DNA of 64,000 nt from Streptomyces cyaneogriseus subsp. noncyanogenus (GTDB taxonomy: Bacteria; Actinomycetota; Actinomycetes; Streptomycetales; Streptomycetaceae): positions 186,001 through 250,000 of the forward strand of contig NZ_CP010849.1 in assembly GCF_000931445.1 (NCBI RefSeq), given 5' to 3'. The notes beneath the pieces are model-generated. The model was given only the letters and a program-made list of their open reading frames with translations. It made no database searches and was not told where the DNA came from. Of the stretch, positions 1-7,797 are shown piece by piece. Every line of letters begins with the position of its first letter. The first letter of the stretch is position 1. Position numbers and translations under genes: made by a program.

Positions 1-510
1 CCAGCGGCGGAAGGAGTGCCGGTCCAGCTCGGGCACGCCCAGCAGTTCGCAGATGACGGTCATCGGCAGCGGGAAGGCGAAGCTGTCCACCAGGTCGGCC
101 CGGCGGGCGCCGTCTGCCGTCATCGCGTCCAGCAGGCCGTCGGTGATCTCCTGCACGCGCGGGGCGAGGGCGTCGATGCGGCGGGGGGTGAATTCCCGTG
201 TCACCAGCCGCCGCAGCCGGGTGTGGTCCGGCGGCTCGGCCATCGACATGTGCGCGAGGTTGGGGTCGTCCTCGTCGGCGTTGATGATCTGGCGCAGCCT
301 GCCCGAGCCCCGCCAGTCGCGGCTGAGGCGGGGGTCGGTGAGCGCGGCCCGGCAGGTCTCGTGGCCGAGCACGAGGTAGATCTCCGGGCCGTCCGGGGTG
401 CGGACGCGGTGGACCGGGGCCTGTGCGCGCAACGCCGCGTAGACGGGGTAGGGGTCGCGGACGAAGTCGGGGCTGAGCCGCAGCAGATCGACGGTGGTCG
501 TGGCAGGCAC
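1..510 (-). CDS. Cytochrome P450, N-terminal part (runs off the window)
   Basis: About 170 residues of a bacterial class I cytochrome P450 are present; the heme-binding C-terminal half lies beyond the left edge. The visible part begins MPATTTVDLLRLSPDFVRDP and carries the family's C-helix segment AEPPDHTRLRRLVTREFTPR, whose Arg contacts heme propionates, then the FPLPMTVICELLGVP helix. The start is a GTG at 510; the alternative upstream in-frame codons give no P450 sequence, and GGAGGGG lies about 10 bases before the GTG. It is oriented like the next P450 (898-2073) but 387 bases downstream of it. It presumably hydroxylates the cluster product, but the substrate is unknown. Confidence 0.85.
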   Translation of the reverse strand, partial: MPATTTVDLLRLSPDFVRDPYPVYAALRAQAPVHRVRTPDGPEIYLVLGHETCRAALTDPRLSRDWRGSGRLRQIINADEDDPNLAHMSMAEPPDHTRLRRLVTREFTPRRIDALAPRVQEITDGLLDAMTADGARRADLVDSFAFPLPMTVICELLGVPELDRHSFRRW

Positions 511-897
511 GTGGGTGAACCCCCTCCTGGTCGGCCTCTCACGCTAGCCGGGTCCTTGATCGGTCCGCGGACGGTTTCAGTGCCTCTCGATCCGGTCGCG
601 AGGCGGCGTGGCCGGGGGCAGGACCGGGCGTCGGGGCGGGGCGGTCGGGCCACGGCCCGGGGGCGGGGCCCCGGGGGGGGACGAGTCGGCCGCCGCGCGT
701 CGTGGGGGTCTGGACGCGCGGCGGCCGTGAGGACCCGTCGGTGAGAGCCGCTCGGGTGGGAGCGGCGGCCGCTCGGCGGCCTTGTGGGCCGCCGGCGTTC
801 ACCTGCGGTCGTCCGTCCCGCCGGCCGGTTTCCGGTCGCGGCGGTCGGGTCGAGGGGGCGGTGCCGGGGGGTGGCTGCGGGGGGGTGGCTGTGGGGG
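511..897. other. Intergenic stretch between two P450 genes
   Basis: This G-rich stretch of 387 bases lies between two P450 genes transcribed leftward. I see no credible gene, no phased SARP operator and no strong hairpin. It presumably holds the promoter of the P450 at the left edge. Confidence 0.4.
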
Positions 898-2073
898 TTA
901 CCAGGTCACCGGGAGGTTCTCCAGGCCGTAGACCAGGCTCTTCTGGCGGAAGGTCAGTTCGTCGACGCCGACCGCCAGGCGCATCTCGGGGAAGCGGGCC
1001 AGGAGGGAGGTGATGGCGATCTCCACCTCGCGGCGGGCCAGCGAGGCGCCGGCGCACAGGTGGGTGCCGAAGCCGAAGGCGACGTGGCGGTTGTCGCCGC
1101 GGTCCAGGTCGAAGCGCTCGGGGTCGGGGAAGGCCCGCTCGTCGTGGTTGGCGGCAGGGACGGCCAGGACGACCAGCTCGCCCACCTTCATGGTGGCTCC
1201 GGAGAACTCCATGTCCTGGTCGACGACGCGCAGGACGTTGTCCTGGGAGACGGACCAGAACCGCAGCGACTCCTCCACGAAGGCGGTGATGCGCTCGGGC
1301 TCCTCGATCAGCTGCCGGCGGACCTCGGGGTTGGTCATCAGCGTCAGCGCGCTGAGCGCGATCTGGCTGGTGGTGGTCTCGTAGCCGGAGACGAGGATGA
1401 AGCGGACCATGGGCAGCAGTTCTTCCCGGTCCAGCTCGCCGGTCTTGACCCGGTCGACGATCAGGCGGCTGATCAGGTCGTCGGCGGGCTCGCGCTCCCG
1501 CTCCTCCATGAGCCGGTTGAGGTAGTCGTTCATCTGGTAGTAGGCGGCCCAGGACTCCTCGGGCCGGTCCAGGCTCAGGATGGTGCGGCTCTGCTGGGCG
1601 AACTGCCGGTAGTCCTTCTGCGGGACGCCCAGGAGCTGGGCGATCACCTGGGTGGGCAGCGCCAGGGCGAACTCGGAGTACAGGTCCACCGGGCGCGGCA
1701 GCGTCTCGAGGCGGTCCAGGAGCTCGTCCACCAGGGCCTGGATGCGCGGGCGCCATTCCTTGATCCGGTGGGCGGTGAACTCCGTCATCATCATGTGCCG
1801 GAGCCTGCCGTGCTCGGGCTCGTCCATGCGCCAGAAGGAGTTGAGGTTCTCGTTGGGCGGCAGCTGGGTGCGGGCGCGCGACATCTTGGTGTCGTCCGAG
1901 CTGAACCGCGGGTCGTTCATGGCCTGCCGGACGTCGTCGTAGCTGGTGAGCAGCCAGGCCCAGTCGCCGTCGGGCAGGTCGACCTTGGTGGGCCCCTGGC
2001 CCCGCAGCGTGGTGTAGGCGGGCGGCGGGGCCATCGGGCACTGGCGGGCCATGGGGTAGGCGGGATTCGCCAT
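898..2073 (-). CDS. Cytochrome P450 monooxygenase
   Basis: A complete 391-residue soluble bacterial P450. The heme ligand is Cys340 in AFGFGTHLCAGASLAR, the I-helix oxygen-activation motif is SGYETTTSQ, and the ExxR motif is EESLRFW. The ATG at 2073 follows GAAGGAC at 8 bases. Upstream, at 2138-2163, three TGAC words spaced exactly 11 bases (GTCA on the coding strand) form a SARP-type operator, so it is probably switched on with the cluster. It sits next to the flavin reductase gene and would need ferredoxin and ferredoxin reductase supplied elsewhere. I infer oxidative tailoring of the lipid chain, for example at the ketone or hydroxyl position; the substrate cannot be read from sequence. 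Confidence 0.93.
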   Translation of the reverse strand: MANPAYPMARQCPMAPPPAYTTLRGQGPTKVDLPDGDWAWLLTSYDDVRQAMNDPRFSSDDTKMSRARTQLPPNENLNSFWRMDEPEHGRLRHMMMTEFTAHRIKEWRPRIQALVDELLDRLETLPRPVDLYSEFALALPTQVIAQLLGVPQKDYRQFAQQSRTILSLDRPEESWAAYYQMNDYLNRLMEEREREPADDLISRLIVDRVKTGELDREELLPMVRFILVSGYETTTSQIALSALTLMTNPEVRRQLIEEPERITAFVEESLRFWSVSQDNVLRVVDQDMEFSGATMKVGELVVLAVPAANHDERAFPDPERFDLDRGDNRHVAFGFGTHLCAGASLARREVEIAITSLLARFPEMRLAVGVDELTFRQKSLVYGLENLPVTW

Positions 2074-2137
2074 GATCGCACGTCCTTCGGGATGCGTGGG
2101 GGCCGGTCCTGGGACAGCTCACGGTAGGGACGGCCTT

Positions 2138-2165
2138 TGACGCCCTGCTGACTGCGGGCTGACGG
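2138..2165 (-). promoter_or_regulatory. SARP-type operator, three 11-bp-phased repeats
   Basis: TGAC occurs at 2138, 2149 and 2160, so the coding strand of the P450 reads GTCAGC-GTCAGC-GTCA in exact 11-base phase. This is the helical phasing used by SARP activators, which bind heptamer direct repeats beside the -10 box. It lies 65-92 bases before the P450 start. A second pair of the same word on the plus strand follows at 2196-2212. Confidence 0.7.
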
Positions 2166-2195
2166 GCCGCTGGGGGCGGGCCGCTCGGGTGCGGT

Positions 2196-2212
2196 GTCAG
2201 CGCCGGGTCAGC
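2196..2212 (+). promoter_or_regulatory. SARP-type operator pair, opposite orientation
   Basis: GTCAGC occurs at 2196 and 2207, 11 bases apart on the plus strand, between the end of the flavin reductase and the operator of the P450. No rightward gene follows closely, so it may act as an accessory site for the P450 promoter rather than as a separate promoter. Confidence 0.5.
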
Positions 2213-2228
2213 GGGCGGGCCGGGGGGG

Positions 2229-2759
2229 TCAGACGGTGGCGCCGGCGGGAACCGGGGTGTGGAAGGCGCGCTGGTACCACAGCAGGGGCGGCGCCGATTC
2301 GTCGCGGATGCGGATCTGCTGGGGGGTGCCGAGCAGCAGGTCGTGGTCGCCGGCGCGGATGACGTCGACGGTGCGGCAGCGCAGGAGCACTTTGGCGTCC
2401 GGCAGGTAGGGCAGGGCCGCGTCGCCTTCCCAGGCGCCGAAGTCGCCGGCGGCGAAGCGGTCCACGCCGCTGGTGGCGAAGCGCTGGGCGATGGGGCGGT
2501 GGTGTTCGCCGAGCAGGTTGACGACGAACTGGCCGGCCTGGGCCATGGCGGTGTGGCAGCTGGAGGTGAGGGCGATGCCGACCATCAGCAGGGGCGGGTC
2601 GAGGGAGACCGAGGACACCGAGCTCGCGGTGAACCCCCAGCGGCGGCCGGCCGCGTCGAGGGCGGTGACCACCGAGACGGGGGCGGCCAGGAGCGCCATG
2701 GCGTCCTTGAAGGCCTGGGCGTCGGTGACGGCCGGTGTCTGTTCCTGGGCTGGACTCAT
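2229..2759 (-). CDS. NAD(P)H:flavin oxidoreductase (VlmR-like partner of the N-hydroxylase)
   Basis: A 176-residue protein of the flavin-reductase-like, FMN-binding split-barrel family. It supplies reduced flavin to a two-component monooxygenase. Typical sequence includes APVSVVTALDAAGRRWGFTASSVSSVSLDPPLLMVGI and FVVNLLGEHHRPIAQRF. I place the start at 2759 (MSPAQEQ), because GGAGGG lies 7 bases upstream; the longer reading frame to 2801 has no ribosome site. In valanimycin biosynthesis VlmR feeds FADH2 to the amine N-hydroxylase VlmH. The matching hydroxylase here is 12188-13327, so I infer the same pairing. Two TCAAG/TTGAG pairs in the divergent upstream region suggest SARP control. Confidence 0.9.
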   Translation of the reverse strand: MSPAQEQTPAVTDAQAFKDAMALLAAPVSVVTALDAAGRRWGFTASSVSSVSLDPPLLMVGIALTSSCHTAMAQAGQFVVNLLGEHHRPIAQRFATSGVDRFAAGDFGAWEGDAALPYLPDAKVLLRCRTVDVIRAGDHDLLLGTPQQIRIRDESAPPLLWYQRAFHTPVPAGATV

Positions 2760-2808
2760 CTGGATCCCTCCGTGGAAGCCGATCGGTGGAGACGATGCCA
2801 ACGGCGGC

Positions 2809-2875
2809 TCAAGACTCGCTTGAGGACGCGGGGAGCGGGCGGGGGGCGGCGGGCCGGGTCAAGCCGGGGTTGAGC
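2809..2875. promoter_or_regulatory. Two TCAAG-TTGAG operator pairs in a divergent promoter region
   Basis: TCAAG at 2809 and TTGAG at 2820, then TCAAG at 2859 and TTGAG at 2870, are each 11 bases apart. Each pair is also a small inverted repeat. They lie between the divergent flavin reductase and the ACP at 2962. The words resemble the TCGAG/TCAAG heptamers of SARP boxes rather than the GTCAGC words seen at other promoters here. Confidence 0.55.
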
Positions 2876-2961
2876 GGCGGGGAGCAGGATGAGGGGGCAG
2901 ACAAGGCAATGGGCGTAGGCAGATGCCGACGGACCACGTGGCGACACCTAAGGAGCTGCTC

Positions 2962-3237
2962 ATGGCGGACAGGGAGCCGGTCATGTCCGAGAGCGAGATT
3001 CTCGGCTGGCTCACGGAGAGGCTGGGCACCCAGGTGTCCCTGCCGATTTCGCAGATCAACCCCGACGTCCCGTACGTCGAGTACGGCCTTGACTCGGTGG
3101 CGGCGCTGGGTCTGTTCGGCGACATCGAGGAGAGGTTCGGTCTCGTTCTCGACCCGAGCGTCGCCCTGGAGTACTCGACCCTGGCTTCGATGGCGGCGTT
3201 CCTGGCCGTCGAGCAGAGCGAGGTCGTCCACAGCTGA
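2962..3237 (+). CDS. Acyl carrier protein
   Basis: A 91-residue stand-alone acyl carrier protein. The phosphopantetheine-attachment serine is Ser45 in EYGLDSVAAL, followed by the usual helix III segment. The ATG at 2962 follows AAGGAG at 6 bases, which is better than the upstream ATG at 2923. It is the only plus-strand gene in the first 7.6 kb and is closed by a perfect 15-bp terminator hairpin. It probably carries an acyl chain for the desaturase or P450 nearby, activated by the PPTase at 35107. Confidence 0.93.
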   Translation: MADREPVMSESEILGWLTERLGTQVSLPISQINPDVPYVEYGLDSVAALGLFGDIEERFGLVLDPSVALEYSTLASMAAFLAVEQSEVVHS

Positions 3238-3275
3238 GACACCCGGCCGGGCCCGATGGCCTTTCACGGCCGCAA

Positions 3276-3310
3276 GCGGGGCCGGATCCCTCGGTGGGAT
3301 CCGGCCCCGC
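3276..3310. terminator. Bidirectional intrinsic terminator
   Basis: A perfect 15-bp GC-rich stem (3276-3290 with 3296-3310) closes over a 5-base loop. It lies between the convergent ACP and MFS transporter genes and should stop transcription from both sides. Confidence 0.85.
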
Positions 3311-3338
3311 CCGCTGTGCGCGCCGGCCGGGCGGGGGG

Positions 3339-4721
3339 TCAGTCCCGGTCGACGGAGACGCCGGTGGTGCGGCCTCCCAGCAGCAGGACCACGGCCACCA
3401 GGGCGCCCATGGCGCCGGCGATGACGCCGAACATGGGGCCGGGGCCGTAGGCGTCGAGGACCGGCAGCAGGGCGAAGGGCAGGGCGGCGGCGCTGAGTTT
3501 GGACAGCGAGTAGGCCAGTCCGGTGGCCGCCGCGCGGATCGGGGTGGGGTACTGCTCGGCCAGGTAGACGTGGCTGACGGTGGAGAAGACGTTGCTCACC
3601 AGGGTGTAGAGGATGCCGAGGGCCATGATGAACGTGGCGGATCCGGCGTAGGCGAAGCCCAGTCCGGACAGGGCCATGGCCGCGGCCGACAGGGCGACGA
3701 GCCGTTTGCGTTCCACGCGGTCCATCACGGGCACCGACAGCAGCGCGCCGATCGGGTAGCCGAGGAAGGACACGGCGGTGAAGCCGATGCTGGTCACCAC
3801 GTCGTATCCCTTGGCGGCCAGGATCTGCGGGGCGAGCGCGCCGAAGCCGTAGTAGCCGACCACCGAGAGGGTGCAGAAGAGCCACAGCATGGCGGTGCGC
3901 CGCCGGAAGCGGGGCTGGAACACGTCGCGCATGCGGGCGGGCGGCGCCGCGGGGCGGGCGGCGGGCGCGGCCGGGGTCTGGGCCCGCTCGGCCCGCTCGG
4001 CGCCGGGCACCTCGGCCTCCATGCGCGCCACCAGCTCTTCGGCCTCGCGCTGCTTGCCGTTGGCGGCCAGCCAGCGCGGGGACTCGATGAGGTTGCGGCG
4101 CAGCATCCACACGACGGCCGAGCCGGCGGCGCCGAGCACGAACAGCCAGCGCCAGCCGTCGATGCCCAGCGGGCTGAGCGGGACCAGCCACAGCGCGGCG
4201 AAGCCGACGGCGGGTACTCCGCAGAAGGCCAGGGTGTAGGCCCAGGCGGTGTAGCGGCCGCGTTGTTTGGCGGGCAGGACGTCGGCCAGGTAGCAGTCGG
4301 AGAGGGACTGTTCGGCGCCGATGCCGACTCCGGCGAAGAAGCGGGTGACGATCAGCCAGGCGGCGTTGGGGGAGAACGCGCCGAGCAGGGAGAAGCCGGA
4401 GTACAGGGCGAGGTTGATGAGGAAGGCGCGGCGTCTGCCGTAGCGGTCGGCGACGCGGCCGAGGACCACGGAGCCGAAGAACTGCCCGATGAACGCCGAG
4501 GCGAGGACGAGTTTGAGGGTGGTGCCGTTGAAGGCGAAGTCCTCTTGGAGGACTTGGGAGATGGTGCCGGCGAGGTTGTTCTCGAAGGTGTCGAAGAGCA
4601 GGCCGACACCGACCACGGCGGTGAGTCTGCGGTGGGTCGGGGTCACGGGCATCCGGTCGATCCGGTCGCCGATGGAGGACGCCGCCTCGGGTCTTTCGCG
4701 CAGCGCCGTCGGTTGTGCCAT
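3339..4721 (-). CDS. MFS transporter, sugar/aromatic-acid symporter type
   Basis: A 460-residue protein with about 12 membrane segments. The MFS loop 2-3 motif is GRVADRYGRRRAFL, and the mid-protein family motif ESPRWLAANGKQREAEE is typical of the sugar-porter/aromatic acid symporter branch. An Ala/Pro-rich loop (about 245-265) separates the halves. The ATG at 4721 follows AGGAG at 11 bases. It lies downstream of the desaturase, separated by a 14-bp hairpin at 4768-4800. Product export or precursor uptake are both possible; the family more often imports organic acids. Confidence 0.88.
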   Translation of the reverse strand: MAQPTALRERPEAASSIGDRIDRMPVTPTHRRLTAVVGVGLLFDTFENNLAGTISQVLQEDFAFNGTTLKLVLASAFIGQFFGSVVLGRVADRYGRRRAFLINLALYSGFSLLGAFSPNAAWLIVTRFFAGVGIGAEQSLSDCYLADVLPAKQRGRYTAWAYTLAFCGVPAVGFAALWLVPLSPLGIDGWRWLFVLGAAGSAVVWMLRRNLIESPRWLAANGKQREAEELVARMEAEVPGAERAERAQTPAAPAARPAAPPARMRDVFQPRFRRRTAMLWLFCTLSVVGYYGFGALAPQILAAKGYDVVTSIGFTAVSFLGYPIGALLSVPVMDRVERKRLVALSAAAMALSGLGFAYAGSATFIMALGILYTLVSNVFSTVSHVYLAEQYPTPIRAAATGLAYSLSKLSAAALPFALLPVLDAYGPGPMFGVIAGAMGALVAVVLLLGGRTTGVSVDRD

Positions 4722-4767
4722 GGGGCTCAGAGCTCCTGGGGAGTGTGTGGTGAGGTGGGTCGGATGC

Positions 4768-4800
4768 GTCTGCGCCCCGGCGGCCGGCCGGGGCGCAGAC
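4768..4800 (-). terminator. Hairpin terminator between desaturase and MFS genes
   Basis: A perfect 14-bp stem (4768-4781 with 4787-4800) with a 5-base loop lies just downstream of the desaturase stop and before the MFS start. It may act as a terminator or attenuator. Confidence 0.7.
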
Positions 4801-4852
4801 GAGGAGGTTCTCCAACGGGCCGGGCTCGGTGGCCGGGCGCCTGGGTGGGGGG

Positions 4853-5959
4853 TCAGGCGGCCGCCTTGTCCTTGCGGCGGGTCGGTTCGCTCACCTCGTG
4901 CAGGAAGGTGGCGACCTGCCGGTAGGACTCCCAGAAGCTGACCTCGACGTAGGGGATGCCTCGTTCGGCGCAGTACTCGCGGGTGAGTTCCCTGGCGCGG
5001 GCCAGGTTGCGCTGGGGCATCGCCGGGAAGAGGTGGTGCTCGACCTGGTAGTTGAGGCCGCCGTAGAGGAAGTCGATCCACCAGTTGGGGCGGATGTTGC
5101 GGGAGGTGAGGACCTGGCGCTCCAGCCAGTCCAGGGTCTCCTTCTCGCCGTCGCGGACTTCCATGCCCTTGTGGTTGGGGGCGAACATCAGGCCGAAGTA
5201 GACGCCGAGCGCGGCGTGCTGCACGAGGATGAAGGCGACGGCCTGCAGCGGGGTGAGGACGGTGAAGACGGCGGTCAGGTAGATCGCGGTGCGCAGGAGG
5301 ACCAGGCCGATCTCCAGGTGGCGGTGCTTGGCGCCGCTCCTGGCGAGTTCCTTGATCGTGGTCTTCTCCATCTTGTAGCCCTCGAGGACGAGGAGGAGGA
5401 AGAACAGGACTCGCTGGTGGCGGACGATGAAGCGCTGCACCGGGGTGCGGGTGGCGTACTGCTTGATGTCGAAGATCGCGGTGCGGCGGCCGATGTCGGG
5501 GTCGAGGCTGATGTGGTTGGGGTGGCTGTGGTGCCGGTTGTGGTGGTTGACCCACCAGGCGTAGCTGACACCGCTGAAGAAGTTGGCGTGGAAGTAGGCG
5601 GTGAGTGTTCCGATGCGCTTGTCGCGGAACATCGCCTTGTGGCCGACCTCGTGCCACATGTAGGCGCTCTGCACCCCGCACAGGCCCATCCACACCGCGA
5701 CCGGCATCTGCCACCAGGACTGGCCGATGAGGAAGAACGCGACCAGGCCGGCCGCGATGAGCGACATGTTCAGGGCGAGGCGGCGGTAGTCGTAGCGTGT
5801 GTCGAGGTCAAGGAGCCCCTCGGCCTTCACGCGCTTGAGCAGCTCGGCGAAGCTGGCGGAGGCGCCCTGGCTGCTCAGCTCCCCCGTCGCGACCGCGAGG
5901 CCGGTGTCGAGCTGCCGTACGGTGCCGGACTGTGTCTCGCTGATGTTCGGAGACTGCAT
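4853..5959 (-). CDS. Membrane fatty acid desaturase
   Basis: A 368-residue integral-membrane diiron desaturase. All three histidine boxes are present: HEVGH at 103-107, HHNRHH at 139-144 and QVEHH at 305-309. The Gln in the third box is typical of front-end (delta-6-like) acyl-lipid desaturases. Hydrophobic segments flank the boxes. The ATG at 5959 follows AGGAG. Two ATCAGC words 11 bases apart at 6038 and 6049 (coding-strand orientation) suggest SARP activation. It would introduce a double bond into the lipid chain of the product or its ACP- or CoA-bound precursor; position is not predictable. It needs ferredoxin or cytochrome b5-like electron donors from elsewhere. Confidence 0.93.
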   Translation of the reverse strand: MQSPNISETQSGTVRQLDTGLAVATGELSSQGASASFAELLKRVKAEGLLDLDTRYDYRRLALNMSLIAAGLVAFFLIGQSWWQMPVAVWMGLCGVQSAYMWHEVGHKAMFRDKRIGTLTAYFHANFFSGVSYAWWVNHHNRHHSHPNHISLDPDIGRRTAIFDIKQYATRTPVQRFIVRHQRVLFFLLLVLEGYKMEKTTIKELARSGAKHRHLEIGLVLLRTAIYLTAVFTVLTPLQAVAFILVQHAALGVYFGLMFAPNHKGMEVRDGEKETLDWLERQVLTSRNIRPNWWIDFLYGGLNYQVEHHLFPAMPQRNLARARELTREYCAERGIPYVEVSFWESYRQVATFLHEVSEPTRRKDKAAA

Positions 5960-6036
5960 AGAAGGATCTCCTCGGGGCAGGACGTATCCCGGCGCGGGGC
6001 GCCGGACGAAAGCACACTTCAGCGTCGGGCACCGTG

Positions 6037-6053
6037 CTGATGTCCCGCTGATG
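6037..6053 (-). promoter_or_regulatory. SARP-type operator pair upstream of the desaturase
   Basis: CTGAT at 6037 and 6048 reads ATCAGC on the coding strand, twice with 11-base spacing, about 80-95 bases before the desaturase start. Confidence 0.55.
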
Positions 6054-6118
6054 GCGCTCTGGAAGACGACAGGGGCGGGCGGGCTCCGGGTGTCGGGCCG
6101 GTGCCCGCCGGAGGGGTG

Positions 6119-6325
6119 TCAGGCGGCGGTGGGCTGCCGGGCGAGCTGGGTGTCCAGGGTGCGCAGGACGTCGTCCGCGCGGCGTGCGGTGTCCAGGTCG
6201 TCGGGGGCGCCGATGACGCCCATCAGGGACTCGACCAGTTGCTGCTTGAGGGCGTCGGCCCCGGTGGGCGCGGCGGCCTCGGCGGGCGGGACGGTCCCGG
6301 TGGTGTCGGTGGTGTCGGTGGTCAT
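6119..6325 (-). CDS. Small acidic protein of unknown function
   Basis: A 68-residue protein that begins MTTDTTDTTGTVPPAEAAAP and then forms a predicted helical region (DALKQQLVESLMGVIGAPDDLDTARRADDVLRTLDTQLA). I do not recognise it. AAGGAG 10 bases before the ATG and the position 81 bases downstream of the tRNA-dependent transferase support a real gene in the same operon. The helical part could be a binding partner or scaffold for the transferase; that is a guess from position. Confidence 0.6.
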   Translation of the reverse strand: MTTDTTDTTGTVPPAEAAAPTGADALKQQLVESLMGVIGAPDDLDTARRADDVLRTLDTQLARQPTAA

Positions 6326-6406
6326 GGTGGTCGGCTCCTTGTCACCGCCGCGGGGGCGGCGGATGCGGGACGGGAAAAGAGGTCGGCGGGGTCGGCCGGG
6401 GGCGGG

Positions 6407-7435
6407 TCAGAAGGCGTTGCAGGCGCGGAAGATGTGCGCGAACGCGGCGACGGAGGCGGGTCCGTCGAAGGCGACGTATTCGGTGATCGGCGCCTGGGGG
6501 GCCCACTTCTCCTTGTAGGCGAGCTGGGTCTGGGCGGGGTAGAGCGCGGCGCCCTGCTCCCACAGGAAGTGCATCAGCCACTGGAAGGACGGGCTGTGGC
6601 CGGGCAGTTCGTTGGCGGCGTCCAGGCCGGTGAAGGGCGTGAAGCCGAAGTGCAGCCACTGGGCGCCCTCGGCCCTGAAGATGTCGATGACGTGGGAGTT
6701 GATGGCTTCCATCAGGCCCGGTGTGCCGTCGGGGATGCGCCGGCTCAGGTCGTGCATCCAGCCGGCCCTGCTGCCGTAGACCGGGGAGTAGGAGATGTAG
6801 CCGACGGGGCGGGAGTCGATGGTGCCGACGAAGAGGCGGCGGTGCTGCTGGGCCGGTCCGCCCAGTTCGCCGACGAGGAATTCCAGCGGGCGCGCGTCGG
6901 CGCCCTTGGAGCCGAGCCAGGCGGTGTCGATCTCGCGGATGGCTCCGGCCATGTCCTCGGCGGGGACCTCCCTGACCTGCAGGCCGCTGCGGAAGGCCCG
7001 GGAGATCTTGTTGCGCATGCGCATGAACCGGGTGCCGCGCAGGGTGAAGTCCGGCAGGTGCACCGCCCAGGAGGAGCCGAACTGGTTGACGGTGAAGCCG
7101 CGTTCGGCGTAGGCCTGCGCGTCGTGGCGCTGGAGCTGGGCGCCCACGACCCGCAGGCCCTGTCCGTGGGCGTGGGCGACGAACCGGTCCAGCAGCGGGC
7201 GGTAGGAGTCGGCGGCGGCGAACGGGCCGCCGAACTGGACGAGGTACCGGCCTGCCTTGCGGTAGGCGATGACGCCGTCGAGGCCGGGGGCGGTGAAGGC
7301 GCTGGTGCCCCGGCTCATCGCCAGGAAGGCGCTGGGGTTCTCGGCCTGGGTGTGCGTGCTGATCGCGTGGAGAACGGTGTCGTTCAGCGCCGTCTTGCCC
7401 GGCGCGGTGTTCTCCAGCGTGGGTGTCGAAGACAT
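6407..7435 (-). CDS. DUF2156/GNAT-fold aminoacyl-tRNA transferase (VlmA-like)
   Basis: A 342-residue protein of the DUF2156 family, whose fold is a tandem GNAT domain shared with the tRNA-dependent lysyl/alanyl-phosphatidylglycerol synthases. Family features seen are the FMRMRNKISRAFRSGLQVRE helix, GYISYSPVYG and the C-terminal WLHFGFTPFTGLD. In valanimycin biosynthesis the homologue VlmA moves serine from seryl-tRNA to the oxygen of an alkylhydroxylamine. A seryl-tRNA synthetase (18424) and two tRNA-Ser-like genes in this cluster make the same role likely. I choose ATG 7435 (MSSTPTLE), which follows GGAAGAGG closely. The gene is transcribed divergently from the tRNA-like gene at 7619 and shares a 183-base promoter region with it. 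Confidence 0.85.
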   Translation of the reverse strand: MSSTPTLENTAPGKTALNDTVLHAISTHTQAENPSAFLAMSRGTSAFTAPGLDGVIAYRKAGRYLVQFGGPFAAADSYRPLLDRFVAHAHGQGLRVVGAQLQRHDAQAYAERGFTVNQFGSSWAVHLPDFTLRGTRFMRMRNKISRAFRSGLQVREVPAEDMAGAIREIDTAWLGSKGADARPLEFLVGELGGPAQQHRRLFVGTIDSRPVGYISYSPVYGSRAGWMHDLSRRIPDGTPGLMEAINSHVIDIFRAEGAQWLHFGFTPFTGLDAANELPGHSPSFQWLMHFLWEQGAALYPAQTQLAYKEKWAPQAPITEYVAFDGPASVAAFAHIFRACNAF

Positions 7436-7537
7436 CAAGCCTCTTCCTTCCCGTTCTGTATCGGAACTGGACTGAGGGAAGTAGAGCACTGGATATTCGA
7501 GTCCCGGAAGAGCGGAATTGCGGGGCCCGACGCGGGT

Positions 7538-7565
7538 GTCAGCGGCTCGTCAGGTGAATATCAGG
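7538..7565 (+). promoter_or_regulatory. Triple 11-bp-phased SARP operator before tRNA-like gene 1
   Basis: GTCAGC at 7538, GTCAGG at 7549 and ATCAGG at 7560 are spaced exactly 11 bases. SARPs bind such repeats with the last repeat close to the -10 element; AACGTA near 7575 could be a -10. The array lies between the divergent transferase (7435, minus) and the tRNA-like gene (7619, plus), so it may activate the tRNA, the lipid-kinase operon, and possibly the transferase. Confidence 0.7.
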
Positions 7566-7618
7566 CGGGGGTGGAAACGTAAGCGGCGTGACCGGGAGAA
7601 AAAGCGGCCCGGGAACTG

Positions 7619-7706
<88 letters not shown>

Positions 7707-7797
7707 GCCGGGCACCGACATGGGACGTGCCGCGGGATGTGCCACGGGATTCCCGTCCGGCCGCCGATCACCGACGCAGCGTCTGGAGAATCGCCTC

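Noticed and set aside
201..653. An ORF of 150 codons across the start of the left-edge P450
   Set aside because: It is out of frame with the P450 sequence visible in the same DNA and has no family similarity.
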